Notes: a model not told the origin generated them from the sequence alone. 64,000 nt of DNA from JABMPR01 sp964508765 (GCA_964508765.1 CAZDVD010000005.1:1-64000); one strand, 5' to 3'; shown: positions 15,569 to 25,354, counted from the first letter of the stretch. A program made the numbers and translations.

Positions 15569-15627
15569 CTCTATAAGCATAAAAATTAATAAGAGAAAGC
15601 CCCCGGTTCAACCCGAGGGCTTTTTTT
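15535..15627 (+). promoter_or_regulatory. Arginine attenuator: alternative RNA pairings
   Basis: Four segments can be seen. Segment 1, ACGCC (15535-15539, in the Arg/His codons), pairs with GGCGT (15560-15564). Segment 2, GAACCGG (15555-15561), pairs perfectly with segment 3, CCGGTTC (15603-15609). Segment 3 also lies in the 5' arm of the terminator. Stalling at the Arg codons frees segment 2 to capture segment 3 and block termination; reaching the stop codon at 15568 covers segment 2 and lets the terminator form. Confidence 0.8.
15596..15627 (+). terminator. Intrinsic terminator of the arg attenuator
   Basis: AAAGCCC (15596-15602) pairs with GGGCTTT (15617-15623), with inner CGG/CCG pairs, followed by seven T. 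It stands 51 bp before the argG start and directly after the Arg leader peptide, so it is conditional. Confidence 0.88.
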
Positions 15628-15678
15628 ATATGCAAAAATGCAAGTGAATGGAAATGAACGTAAAGGAATGAAACCAAG

Positions 15679-16935
15679 TTGAAAAAAGAAAAAGTCGTCC
15701 TGGCCTACAGTGGAGGTTTGGACACCTCAGTAATTCTAAAATGGCTCGAACTCAAGGGCTATGATGTGATTTGCTTCGTGGGGAATGTGGGACAAACAGA
15801 AAATTTTGAAGCTGTAGAAAAGAAAGCCTACGCCACCGGCGCTAGCAAGGTGTATACCGAAGATCTCAGAGAAGAATTTGTAGTGAAGTACATCTGGCCG
15901 GCACTGCAGGGGAATGCCTTATACGAGGGCCGCTATTTGCTGGGAACCTCTCTGGCGAGACCGCTTCTGGCAAAAAGTCAGATCGCCATTGCAGCCAAGG
16001 AAAATGCACAGTATGTCTCTCACGGATCCACAGGGAAGGGCAATGATCAGGTTCGTTTTGAATTGAACTATTATGCTTTGAATCCCAAGATCAAGCTGAT
16101 TGCCCCCTGGAAAGACCCTGAATTTCTAGCTGAGTTCAAAGGCCGAACTGACCTCATTAATTTTGCCCAGAAACACGGGATTGAGATTACGGCATCTAAA
16201 AAACGCCCCTATAGTGAAGATGAGAATTTGATGCATATCAGTCATGAGGCTGGCATCCTGGAGGATCCTGCTCTGGCTCCAGATGATTCAGTGTACAGTA
16301 TTTCCAGCCTGCTTAAAGATGCTCCGGACCAGGAAACCAAAATTGAAATCTCCTTTCAGAATGGAATTCCTGTCCATGTGAAAAATCTTGAGGATGGTGT
16401 GGAAAAATCTGAGCCCCTTGAGCTCTTTACCTACTTGAACAAGCTGGGTGGCATAAACGGAATCGGTCAGCTTGATATGGTGGAGAACCGTTTCATCGGA
16501 ATCAAATCCCGCGGGATATATGAAACCCCGGGTGGAACCATCTTGTGGGAGGCCCACCGCGATATTGAGGGGATAGCAATGGATAAAGAAGTTATGCATC
16601 TCCGTGATATGCTTATCCCCAAATTTGCTGAGCTCATCTACAATGGATTCTGGTATTCACCGGAGATGGACTTCATCATGAGTGCTTTCAACAAGAGCCA
16701 GGAAGCAATTTCAGGAAAAGTTCGTCTTTCCCTTTATAAGGGCAATGTAGTCACCATTGGTCGTGAGTCACCAATCTCACTTTATGATCAGGATCTCTCC
16801 AGCATGGATATCGAAGGTGGCTTTGATGCCACAGATTCCACTGGCTTCATCAATATTAATGCGATCAGGCTCAAAGCTCATAAGCTGGTGCTCCATAAGA
16901 ACAGGCCCTATAACTGGCGCGAGGTCGAAGCGTGA
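15679..16935 (+). CDS. argG: Argininosuccinate synthase
   Basis: Joins citrulline and aspartate with ATP to make argininosuccinate. The N-terminal ATP pyrophosphatase P-loop AYSGGLDTSV, the HGSTGKGNDQVRFE segment and the C-terminal multimerisation tail are all present. Length 418 is at the upper end for the family. The start is TTG 15679. It overlaps the stop of a four-codon ORF (ATG AAA CCA AGT TGA at 15670-15684), and AAAGG precedes that ORF, so re-initiation may contribute. First structural gene after the arginine attenuator; it overlaps argH by 4 nt. Confidence 0.96.
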   Translation: MKKEKVVLAYSGGLDTSVILKWLELKGYDVICFVGNVGQTENFEAVEKKAYATGASKVYTEDLREEFVVKYIWPALQGNALYEGRYLLGTSLARPLLAKSQIAIAAKENAQYVSHGSTGKGNDQVRFELNYYALNPKIKLIAPWKDPEFLAEFKGRTDLINFAQKHGIEITASKKRPYSEDENLMHISHEAGILEDPALAPDDSVYSISSLLKDAPDQETKIEISFQNGIPVHVKNLEDGVEKSEPLELFTYLNKLGGINGIGQLDMVENRFIGIKSRGIYETPGGTILWEAHRDIEGIAMDKEVMHLRDMLIPKFAELIYNGFWYSPEMDFIMSAFNKSQEAISGKVRLSLYKGNVVTIGRESPISLYDQDLSSMDIEGGFDATDSTGFININAIRLKAHKLVLHKNRPYNWREVEA

Positions 16936-18122
16936 GCAAGTTGTGGGAAAAAGGGGTAACGCTTAACCAACAGGTAGAAGCCTTCACTGTGGGGAATGAC
17001 TATCTCCTGGATCAAGGTCTGGTCTATTATGATTGTCTCATCTCTAAAGCTCATGCGTCTGTACTTGAAAAGGCCAAGCTCCTCACATCAGACGAAGCAC
17101 GAAAGATCAAACAGGGGCTCGATGAGATTATCGAGCTCCACGCCAAGGGCGAATTCGAGATTACCCGTGAGCAGGAGGATTGTCATACAGCCATTGAAGC
17201 CTACCTCACGGACACCCTGGGAGATCTAGGAAAAAAGATCCATACTGCCAGATCCAGGAATGACCAGGTTCTCACTGCGCTAAGGTTGTACTATCGAGAT
17301 AACCTGAAGGTCATCGAGTTGCTAAGGACCCAACTCATCGAAAGCTTAGCTCAATTCGTGGAGCGCTTTGGACAGATTTCTTATCCCGGGTATACGCACA
17401 TGCAAAAAGCCATGCCATCCTCCTTTGCATTGTGGGGAGGGGCATTTATTGAAAGTATGGAAGATAGCGGGATACTCTTGTCCACGGTCTCAAAAATACT
17501 GGACCAATCCCCCTTGGGCACTGCAGCCGGTTATGGTGTCCCCCTTGAGATTGATCGGGATTTGGCTGCAGAGGAACTGGGTTTCTCACGCGTTCAGCAA
17601 AACCCCATTTATGCCCAAAACAGTCGCGGGAAATTTGAATCCCTTCTCATTCACTTACTTACACAGATAACGGGTGACCTGAATAAAATCGCCAGCGACT
17701 TGATCCTGTTCAATATGAGTGAATTCGGCTTTGTAAAACTACCAGATGAGTTTTGTACAGGTAGTTCCATCATGCCCCAGAAAAAGAATCCTGATGTACT
17801 GGAATTGATGCGTGCGAAGCATCACTCTGTTTCTGCTGCTCAATTTGAGGTATCCAACATCGTGAGCAACCTGATTTCTGGTTACAATCGCGATCTTCAA
17901 CTCACCAAAGAACCCGTCATGAAAGCTTTGAAAATCACCAGGGATTGTCTTGAGATAGCAGTGCTGCTCTTTGAGAATCTTGAAGTGAATGAAGAGAATT
18001 GTCAAAAGGCTATGAGTGCTGAGCTATATGCCACAGAAAAGGCTTATGATCTGGTCAGAAAAGGGGTCCCTTTCAGAGATGCCTACAAACAGGTTGCCAA
18101 AAAACTTTCAGGAAAGCAATGA
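16932..18122 (+). CDS. argH: Argininosuccinate lyase, C-terminally short form
   Basis: Cleaves argininosuccinate to arginine and fumarate. Family signatures are HTARSRNDQV, PGYTHMQKAMPSSFALW, the catalytic-loop signature GSSIMPQKKNPD, and the Lys/Asn of YNRDLQLTKE. Start GTG 16932. At 396 residues it ends soon after GVPFRDAYKQVAKK, whereas E. coli ArgH (457) continues for about 60 further residues. The stop overlaps the proB start (ATGA), so the short end looks like a stable form and not a recent frameshift. All residues known for catalysis are kept. Confidence 0.94.
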   Translation: MSKLWEKGVTLNQQVEAFTVGNDYLLDQGLVYYDCLISKAHASVLEKAKLLTSDEARKIKQGLDEIIELHAKGEFEITREQEDCHTAIEAYLTDTLGDLGKKIHTARSRNDQVLTALRLYYRDNLKVIELLRTQLIESLAQFVERFGQISYPGYTHMQKAMPSSFALWGGAFIESMEDSGILLSTVSKILDQSPLGTAAGYGVPLEIDRDLAAEELGFSRVQQNPIYAQNSRGKFESLLIHLLTQITGDLNKIASDLILFNMSEFGFVKLPDEFCTGSSIMPQKKNPDVLELMRAKHHSVSAAQFEVSNIVSNLISGYNRDLQLTKEPVMKALKITRDCLEIAVLLFENLEVNEENCQKAMSAELYATEKAYDLVRKGVPFRDAYKQVAKKLSGKQ

Positions 18123-19237
18123 CCCGTAAATTACCAAGATTGAATAGAGTCGTAGTGAAAATTGGTAGTTCCAGTATATGTGGAACCGACAATAAAATTC
18201 ATGAAAGACAAATAATTGAGATCACCAGACAGGTAGCTGCCCTGGTACAGAAAAATATTGAAGTTGTATTGGTCACAAGCGGTGCAGTTGCAGCGGGTGT
18301 GGGTTTGCTCAAGGAGAAGATTCACTCTCTTGAAAACTACCAGGCTGCCGCCGCTATCGGGCAACCCCTTCTCATGGGTTTTTTCCAGAAGTATTTTCAG
18401 GCTTACGATCTGAATACGGCACAATTACTATTAACCCACGATGACTTCCAATCGCGGCGAAGATATCTCAGTGCCAGGAATACCATCAATTATTTGCTTA
18501 CCAACGGGATCATACCCATTATCAATGAGAATGACAGTATTTCTACCGAGGAAATTCGCTTCAGCGATAACGATTTCCTCGGTGCCCTATGTACAAATCT
18601 TGTCAGCGCTGATCTATTTATCATTCTCTCCAATATTGACGGCATCGCAGATAAAAATCCAATGGAGTATTCAGATGCAAAAATATTTAAGCAGCTATCC
18701 TTTACAGATTTACTGGGGCTAAAGGATGAATTTGCCCATGAAAAGACAGATGGAATGGGCCGGGGTGGGATAGCCACCAAACTTGAAGCTCCCCTTATGG
18801 CAGCCAGATATGGCGTACCAAGTATTATTGCCAATAGTCGGTCTGAAAATATTTTACCCAGAATCATCAAGGGTGAGGAGCTGGGAACCTATGTCCACCC
18901 GGAAGCAAATCAACTGAATGCTTGGCGGGCCTACATTGCACATGCCTTAAAGCCCAAAGCCATGATCATAATTGATGAAGGGGCAGCCAGGGCTTTGAAA
19001 AAGAGTAAGGCCAGCTTGCTTGCATCTGGAATTATATCTACCCAGGGAAACTTTAAACGCGGAGATGGAATTCGCTGTTGTCTGGCTGATGGTACTGAAA
19101 TCATTCGAGGGATCGTTGAGTACAACCAGGATGAAGTCACCAGGATCGCCGGTCACAAATCGGATGAAATAGAAGAAATTATCGGATACAGACACCGTCG
19201 TAGTGTCATTCATCGTGACAACATGGTCACAGTATAG
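18119..19237 (+). CDS. proB: Glutamate 5-kinase with PUA domain
   Basis: Phosphorylates glutamate, the first and feedback-controlled step of proline synthesis. The amino-acid-kinase domain occupies about residues 1-260 (VVVKIGSSSI, VLVTSGAVAAG, NENDSIS, TDGMGRGGIATKLEA). A C-terminal PUA domain (about 275-360) is present, as in the E. coli enzyme. Length is 372. It lies inside the arg operon with a 4-nt overlap to argH, so its expression is expected to follow the arginine attenuator, an uncommon link between proline and arginine supply. Confidence 0.95.
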   Translation: MTRKLPRLNRVVVKIGSSSICGTDNKIHERQIIEITRQVAALVQKNIEVVLVTSGAVAAGVGLLKEKIHSLENYQAAAAIGQPLLMGFFQKYFQAYDLNTAQLLLTHDDFQSRRRYLSARNTINYLLTNGIIPIINENDSISTEEIRFSDNDFLGALCTNLVSADLFIILSNIDGIADKNPMEYSDAKIFKQLSFTDLLGLKDEFAHEKTDGMGRGGIATKLEAPLMAARYGVPSIIANSRSENILPRIIKGEELGTYVHPEANQLNAWRAYIAHALKPKAMIIIDEGAARALKKSKASLLASGIISTQGNFKRGDGIRCCLADGTEIIRGIVEYNQDEVTRIAGHKSDEIEEIIGYRHRRSVIHRDNMVTV

Positions 19238-19247
19238 GAAAGCAATT

Positions 19248-20489
19248 ATGACCCTTAAAGAACTCGGCATGCTCACCAAAAAAGCCAGCAAAACCTTGCC
19301 CACTGTGAGCACTGAAATAAAGCAAACTATTCTGAAATCAATGGCGGTTAAGATATTGGAAGCCAGTGAAACAATTAAGCTGGAAAATAACAAAGATCTG
19401 ACTGTTGCCAGAGAAAGAAAATTATCAGCAGCTATGATAGATCGTCTTTCTCTGAATAATGCTCGTATTCAGGCCATGGCTGACAGCTTGATCGAGGTGG
19501 CTGGATTAGAAGATCCAGTGGGTGCAATTACAGAGGAATATACAAGACCCAACGGGTTATTGGTTCAACGTCGGCGGATACCATTGGGGGTAATTGGGGT
19601 TATTTATGAGTCCAGACCCAATGTAACAGTGGAAGCCGCATCCCTGTGTTTTTATGCAGGAAATGGCTTGATGTTAAGGGGTGGCTCCGAAGCATTCCAT
19701 TCAAATCAAATCCTGGTGAAAATATTGAAATCTGCTCTGGCAGAATATGGTCTGGAGGAGGTAATCAATATTGCAGCGACTACAGAGCGTAGCGGAGTAG
19801 ATGAGCTGGCAAAAATGAATGATGTTCTGGATGTGATAATTCCACGTGGTGGTGAAGGTTTGATCCGCAGAATATATGAAATTGCGACCGTACCTGTAAT
19901 TGCCCACTACAAAGGCAATTGCCATATGTTTGTGGATGAATCAGCCGAATTGGAAGATGCCATTGCTATTGCCATAAATGCCAAGGCACAACGTCCTGGA
20001 GTATGCAATGCTCTGGAAACATTGCTGGTTCACGAAAATGTTGTGGATCAATTCATGCCGGACTTTCTGAGAGAGATGAAGGCGGAGGGTGTGGAAATTC
20101 GAGGGTGCAAAAAAACGCAATCCTATTCAGATGAGGTTATCCCTGCAACCCTGGGTGATTTTGACACCGAATTCCTGGATTTAATTCTGGCTGTTCGCGT
20201 GGTCAAAGATTTATCTATGGCCATTGATCACATTCAAACTTACACCAGTGACCATACTGAAGCCATCATCAGTCAGAATCAGGAGAATATTGAAACATTC
20301 ACCAAATCTCTGGATAGTTCGGCTATCATTGTGAATGCCTCGACTCGATTCAATGATGGGAGACAGTTGGGTCTGGGAGCGGAAATTGGAATCAGTACTA
20401 CCAAATTACATTCTTTTGGGCCCATGGGCTTGAAAGAGCTCACAACCACAAAATTTGTGGTTACTGGCAACGGGAACCTAAGAATTTAA
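19248..20489 (+). CDS. proA: Gamma-glutamyl phosphate reductase
   Basis: NADPH-dependent reduction of gamma-glutamyl phosphate to glutamate semialdehyde. Aldehyde-dehydrogenase-like fold with the catalytic Cys in QRPGVCNALETLL, and GVIGVIYESRPNVT, LRGGSEA and FGPMGLKELT as family signatures. I use ATG 19248, not the earlier GTG at 19203, because AGGAAA stands 7 nt before it and the protein then begins at the usual MTLKELG region (413 residues). It follows proB by 10 nt and ends the operon. Confidence 0.96.
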   Translation: MTLKELGMLTKKASKTLPTVSTEIKQTILKSMAVKILEASETIKLENNKDLTVARERKLSAAMIDRLSLNNARIQAMADSLIEVAGLEDPVGAITEEYTRPNGLLVQRRRIPLGVIGVIYESRPNVTVEAASLCFYAGNGLMLRGGSEAFHSNQILVKILKSALAEYGLEEVINIAATTERSGVDELAKMNDVLDVIIPRGGEGLIRRIYEIATVPVIAHYKGNCHMFVDESAELEDAIAIAINAKAQRPGVCNALETLLVHENVVDQFMPDFLREMKAEGVEIRGCKKTQSYSDEVIPATLGDFDTEFLDLILAVRVVKDLSMAIDHIQTYTSDHTEAIISQNQENIETFTKSLDSSAIIVNASTRFNDGRQLGLGAEIGISTTKLHSFGPMGLKELTTTKFVVTGNGNLRI

Positions 20490-20792
20490 AGAAATTGCTT
20501 GGAATTGTCATAAAATATTCGGATTAAACTATAAGTTTGATTGCCAGAAACGGCAAGCGAATATGATAAAAAAGGTGTTATTAATAAGCTCAATCAAGCT
20601 TTTGCAGAGCACTAGGAAAAAGTATGATGAGTAGAAAGAGTAAAAGTTGACCCCTCCAGAACCAAATTTTAACCCAACCAAATTTTATGATCACAAAGGC
20701 GCTATTCAGGTGTATGAGTGTGGTGTCCAGAGGCGGATACTTATTCCCCGGTCGCCTCTTTATAATCTATACAACTATAATGGAGAAAATAT
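20490..20792. other. gltB upstream region
   Basis: A 303-bp spacer. AT-rich with no supported gene; a 23-codon ORF at about 20563-20634 has no distinctive composition. The notable element is the hairpin at 20729-20759 just before gltB. Confidence 0.6.
20729..20760 (+). promoter_or_regulatory. Hairpin in the gltB leader
   Basis: AGAGGCG (20729-20735) pairs with CGCCTCT (20753-20759) and is followed by a short T-rich run (TTATAAT), 33 bp before the gltB start. It could be a weak terminator/attenuator or a 5' stabilising structure. No leader peptide of informative composition accompanies it. Confidence 0.5.
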
Positions 20793-23700
20793 ATGAGTAA
20801 TAACCCACTCCTTCCTGAATCAGTCGGTTTATATAGCCCATATACAGAGCATGAAAGTTGCGGTGTCGGGTTTGTTGCAGATATAAAAGGAAGACCTTCA
20901 CATCAGATCCTTTCGGATGCAATTACAGTATTAGAAAACATGGAGCATCGAGGCGCTACAGGATCCGATCCAAATACTGGGGATGGTGCCGGTATTTTAT
21001 TGCAGATTCCAGATAAGTTTTTTCGTGCTGAATGTGAGATCAGGGATATTGAATTGCCAGCTAAAGGGGCTTATGCAACGGGTGTTATTTTTCTACCGAA
21101 GCTACCAGAGGATCGACACATACTGGAAACCATGTGTGAGCATGAAGTAAATCTGGCCGGGCAAAAATTCCTTGGTTGGAGAGATGTTCCTCGTGATAAT
21201 AGTGAGATTGGTGAGACAGCCAAGCTGGTTGAACCGGTCATGAAACAGATAATTATAGCAAGGGGTAAAAATACAAGGCCAGAGAAGTTTGAAAGAGAAC
21301 TTTACTTTATCAGAAAAAAGATTTGGCTTAAAATTAACAAGACCGAAATACCTCAAAAAAATTATTTTTATATTTGTTCATTATCCAATAAAATTATTGT
21401 CTATAAGGGTCAATTAAGAGCCATACAATTAAGAAACTATTTTCTTGATTTCCAAAATCCAGAAGTTGAGTCCGCAATGGCTCTTGTCCATTCCCGCTAT
21501 AGCACCAATACCTTTCCAACCTGGTCGCTTGCTCACCCTTACCGCATGATTGCACATAATGGAGAAGTCAACACGCTCAGAGGGAATGTAAACAAGTTTA
21601 ATGCTCGCGAGCATCAGTTTAGCAGCAAAAAGATTGGGGATAAATTAAAGAGTGTTTATCCAATTGTGGCTCCTAGCAGGAGTGATTCTGCTACCTTCGA
21701 TAATGCCTTAGAACTACTCGTAATTAGTGGTCGCCCTTTACCTCACGCTTTAATGATGATGATTCCTGAAGCTTGGGAAGGCGATAAAAACATGAGTGAA
21801 ACCAAGAAGGCTTTTTATCGATATCATTCGTCACTCATGGAACCCTGGGATGGCCCCTCCGCTATTTCGTTTTCAGATGGTCGCTATATAGGTTCAATTC
21901 TTGATAGAAATGGATTAAGACCCGCTCGGTATTGGAAGACAAAGGATGGCCGAATTATTATGGCCTCGGAGGCTGGAGCATTACCGGTCGAGAACAAAGA
22001 TATTGAGAGCAAGGGAAGACTTCAACCAGGTAAAATATTCATTATCGATACCGAAGAAGGTCGGATAATTGAAGATTCTGAGTTAAAGGAAAAATATACC
22101 AATCAAAAACCTTATGCTGAGTGGATTAAGGAGAATATGGTTGAGCTCAGTTCACTTGCAAAGGTTGAACCCACATTTGAATTTGATGATCAGACATTAC
22201 TAGTACAGCAAAAAGCATTTGGCTATAGTTACGAAGACATAAAAGCAATCCTGACACCAATGGTTGAACAGGGGATAGAAGCAACCGGCGCAATGGGGAT
22301 CGATATCCCACTTGCTGTATTGAGCGACAAGCCACAATTATTATTTAATTATTTCAAACAATTATTTGCACAAGTCACAAACCCCCCCATCGATCCCATA
22401 CGCGAAGAAGTCATTATGGGTGAACAAATGTTGCTTGGTGCAGAAGGTAACATGCTGGTTGAGACTCCTGAGCAGGCCATACGATTAAGTATTCCTCGTC
22501 CAGTACTCACCAGTTGTGAATTACAGCAAATTAAAAATATCTCTAACGATAATTTCAAATCAAAAACGATTTCAATTTTATTTGACAAAAGTGATAAGTT
22601 TTACGGCATTAAAAAACGACTCACAGCTCTTTTTAGAGAGGCGAGTGCCGCAATTAAAGAGGGATATTCAATAATTATCCTCTCAGATCGTGGCGTTAGC
22701 GAAGAAAAAGCTGCTATTCCTTCCCTGCTGGCTTCATCTGGGTTACATCATTATTTAACACGAAAGGGAACACGCACCTTAGCAAGTATCATTGTTGAAA
22801 CGGGGGAGGCCTTTGAGTTGCATCACTTTGCAACCTTGATTGGTTATGGAGCGAATGCTATCAATCCCTATCTTGCTCACGAAACAATTCATAGTGAGAT
22901 AGAAAATGGAAATATTGAAGTTAAAGACTATGAAACAGCCATTCTTAATTACCAAAAAGCCATTCGCAAAGGGCTCTTTAAAATCATTTCCAAAATGGGG
23001 ATTTCAACAATTCAATCCTATTGCTCCGCTCAGATATTTGAAGCCATTGGCTTGAGCGACGAGCTTGTTCAAGAATATTTCACCGCGACTCCATCTCGTA
23101 TTGGTGGTATCGGTATTAAGATCATAACAAATGAGGCCTTGCAACGCCACGCTCTCGCATTTCCCAAAAATAAGACAAGCGATGGGATTCTAGCTACAGG
23201 TGGCAATTACAAGTGGACATCAAAAGGTGAATTTCATCAGTGGAGCCCTGATACGGTCAATCTACTTCAGCAAGCTGTTAGAGAGAATAACTACTCTAAA
23301 TTCAAAGAGTTTTCGAATCTAATTAACAAGAGCAAAGGAAACTTTACTTCAATAAGAGATATCTTGGAATTCAGAAAAAGAAAACCGATTGATATTGATG
23401 AGGTTGAGCCGGTAGAAAGCATAGTGACCAGATTCGCTACTGGAGCTATGAGTTATGGCTCTATTTCAAAAGAGGCTCATGAAACACTCGCAATCGCGAT
23501 GAATAGACTTGGTGGTTTTTCCAATACAGGCGAAGGTGGCGAAGATAAGTCCCGCTTCTCTAAAGAAGAAAATGGAGATTCCAAAAGAAGTAGAATCAAA
23601 CAAGTTGCACAAGGTCGCTTTGGGGTGTCCATAGAGTACCTGGTGAATGCAGATCAAATTCAAATTAAAATTGCGCAGGGAGCCAAGCCGGGTGAAGGAG

Positions 23701-25292
23701 GACAATTACCCGGTCATAAGGTCTCCAAGGAAATTGCCAAAACCCGTGGAACGACACCGGGCGTTGGCTTGATCTCACCTCCCCCGCATCATGATATTTA
23801 TTCGATTGAAGATTTGAAGCAACTAATCCATGATTTAAAAAACGCCAATCCAGAAGCAGATATCAGTGTAAAACTTGTCTCTGAAATAGGCGTGGGAACC
23901 ATTGCCGCTGGTGTTGTAAAAGGGAAAGCAGATCATATTCTGATTAGTGGCTATGATGGAGGAACAGGGGCTTCTCCGCAAACATCAATTAAACATACAG
24001 GACTTCCCCTGGAACTCGGGATTGCTGAAACACAACAAGTCCTGATCATGAATAATCTCCGAGAACGCGTTAGACTCCAGGTAGATGGACAGATAAAGAC
24101 GGGGAGGCATGTTGTAATCGCGGCCTTGCTTGGTGCAGATGAATTCGGCTTTGCAACTCCAGCACTTGTCTCAATGGGATGTGTTCTGCAGCGCAATTGT
24201 CATCTTAACACATGTTCAGTTGGAATTGCCACCCAGGATCCTGAATTAAGAAATATGTTTAAGGGCAAACCTGAGCATGTTATTAACTATTTCAATTTTG
24301 TCGCCGAAGAAGTTCGTGAAATCATGGCCAAATTTGGCTTTAAAACTTTTGATGATATGATTGGTCGCGTTGATTTACTTGAGACTGCTGGCATTAAGCA
24401 TCACTGGAAAGCAAAGGGGCTTGATATCACATCCATTCTTCACCGTCCCGATGTACCGCGGAACACATTGGTTCGTCATGGACTGAAGCAGGATCATGGA
24501 ATAGAATTGGCTCTGGATAATGAATTGATTTCTGCTTGTCGTAATGCTCTAAGTAAATCAGAACCTGTTCGTTTCAGTGTTGATATAAATAATACAAATA
24601 GAAGTGTGGGGACGATGCTCAGTTCTCGCATCGCAAAAAAATATGGCATGATTGGATTGTCCGAAAATACCATTCAAATAGATTTTATAGGAACTGCAGG
24701 ACAAAGTTTTGGAGCCTTCCTGGCCAAGGGTATAACCTTCAACCTGGAGGGAGATGCGAATGATTATGTTGGCAAGGGTTTGTCGGGTGGTAGAATAATT
24801 ATTGTTCCCCAAGAAGATTCAACATTTAAACCTGAAGAAAACATTATCATTGGAAACGTTGTACTTTATGGAGCTATAGCAGGCGAAATGTATATCCGTG
24901 GACAAGCCGGAGAACGATTCGCGGTTCGTAATAGCGGTGCTAAAACTGTTGTAGAGGGCATTGGTGACCATGGCTGTGAATACATGACCGGCGGCCGAGT
25001 TGTTGTATTGGGCGATGTGGGTAAAAACTTTGCTGCTGGAATGAGTGGTGGTATCGCCTATATCTGGGATAAATCAAAAAATTTCAGAAAACAATACAAT
25101 CCAGAAATGGTAGAATTGTTCGATGTCGAAAGTGACAGTGATATTGAAGAGCTAAAAACACTAATCGAAAACCATAAATCATTCACCAGTAGTACTGTTG
25201 CTGAAAAAATACTTTCAAATTGGGATGATTCATTATCACAATTCATCAAAGTATATCCTACAGATTATCGAAGGGTAATGGAGGGAAAGTAG
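20793..25292 (+). CDS. gltB: Glutamate synthase (NADPH) large subunit
   Basis: Converts glutamine plus 2-oxoglutarate to two glutamates. The N-terminal class II amidotransferase is made as a precursor: the nucleophile is Cys23 (HESCGVGF) after a 22-residue propeptide. A central domain, the FMN/synthase domain (TGAMSYGSISKEAHE, GAKPGEGGQLPGHKV, ISGYDGGTGASP), a 3Fe-4S cluster segment (CVLQRNCHLNTCSVG) and a C-terminal GXGXG helix domain follow. 1499 residues is normal. SD TGGAG lies close to ATG. Forms the enzyme with GltD encoded 62 bp downstream. Confidence 0.97.
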   Translation: MSNNPLLPESVGLYSPYTEHESCGVGFVADIKGRPSHQILSDAITVLENMEHRGATGSDPNTGDGAGILLQIPDKFFRAECEIRDIELPAKGAYATGVIFLPKLPEDRHILETMCEHEVNLAGQKFLGWRDVPRDNSEIGETAKLVEPVMKQIIIARGKNTRPEKFERELYFIRKKIWLKINKTEIPQKNYFYICSLSNKIIVYKGQLRAIQLRNYFLDFQNPEVESAMALVHSRYSTNTFPTWSLAHPYRMIAHNGEVNTLRGNVNKFNAREHQFSSKKIGDKLKSVYPIVAPSRSDSATFDNALELLVISGRPLPHALMMMIPEAWEGDKNMSETKKAFYRYHSSLMEPWDGPSAISFSDGRYIGSILDRNGLRPARYWKTKDGRIIMASEAGALPVENKDIESKGRLQPGKIFIIDTEEGRIIEDSELKEKYTNQKPYAEWIKENMVELSSLAKVEPTFEFDDQTLLVQQKAFGYSYEDIKAILTPMVEQGIEATGAMGIDIPLAVLSDKPQLLFNYFKQLFAQVTNPPIDPIREEVIMGEQMLLGAEGNMLVETPEQAIRLSIPRPVLTSCELQQIKNISNDNFKSKTISILFDKSDKFYGIKKRLTALFREASAAIKEGYSIIILSDRGVSEEKAAIPSLLASSGLHHYLTRKGTRTLASIIVETGEAFELHHFATLIGYGANAINPYLAHETIHSEIENGNIEVKDYETAILNYQKAIRKGLFKIISKMGISTIQSYCSAQIFEAIGLSDELVQEYFTATPSRIGGIGIKIITNEALQRHALAFPKNKTSDGILATGGNYKWTSKGEFHQWSPDTVNLLQQAVRENNYSKFKEFSNLINKSKGNFTSIRDILEFRKRKPIDIDEVEPVESIVTRFATGAMSYGSISKEAHETLAIAMNRLGGFSNTGEGGEDKSRFSKEENGDSKRSRIKQVAQGRFGVSIEYLVNADQIQIKIAQGAKPGEGGQLPGHKVSKEIAKTRGTTPGVGLISPPPHHDIYSIEDLKQLIHDLKNANPEADISVKLVSEIGVGTIAAGVVKGKADHILISGYDGGTGASPQTSIKHTGLPLELGIAETQQVLIMNNLRERVRLQVDGQIKTGRHVVIAALLGADEFGFATPALVSMGCVLQRNCHLNTCSVGIATQDPELRNMFKGKPEHVINYFNFVAEEVREIMAKFGFKTFDDMIGRVDLLETAGIKHHWKAKGLDITSILHRPDVPRNTLVRHGLKQDHGIELALDNELISACRNALSKSEPVRFSVDINNTNRSVGTMLSSRIAKKYGMIGLSENTIQIDFIGTAGQSFGAFLAKGITFNLEGDANDYVGKGLSGGRIIIVPQEDSTFKPEENIIIGNVVLYGAIAGEMYIRGQAGERFAVRNSGAKTVVEGIGDHGCEYMTGGRVVVLGDVGKNFAAGMSGGIAYIWDKSKNFRKQYNPEMVELFDVESDSDIEELKTLIENHKSFTSSTVAEKILSNWDDSLSQFIKVYPTDYRRVMEGK

Positions 25293-25354
25293 TTTTCACC
25301 GCGCTGAATGAAGTTTAACAAATATGAATAAGAAAAAGAATATATGGTGCAGAT

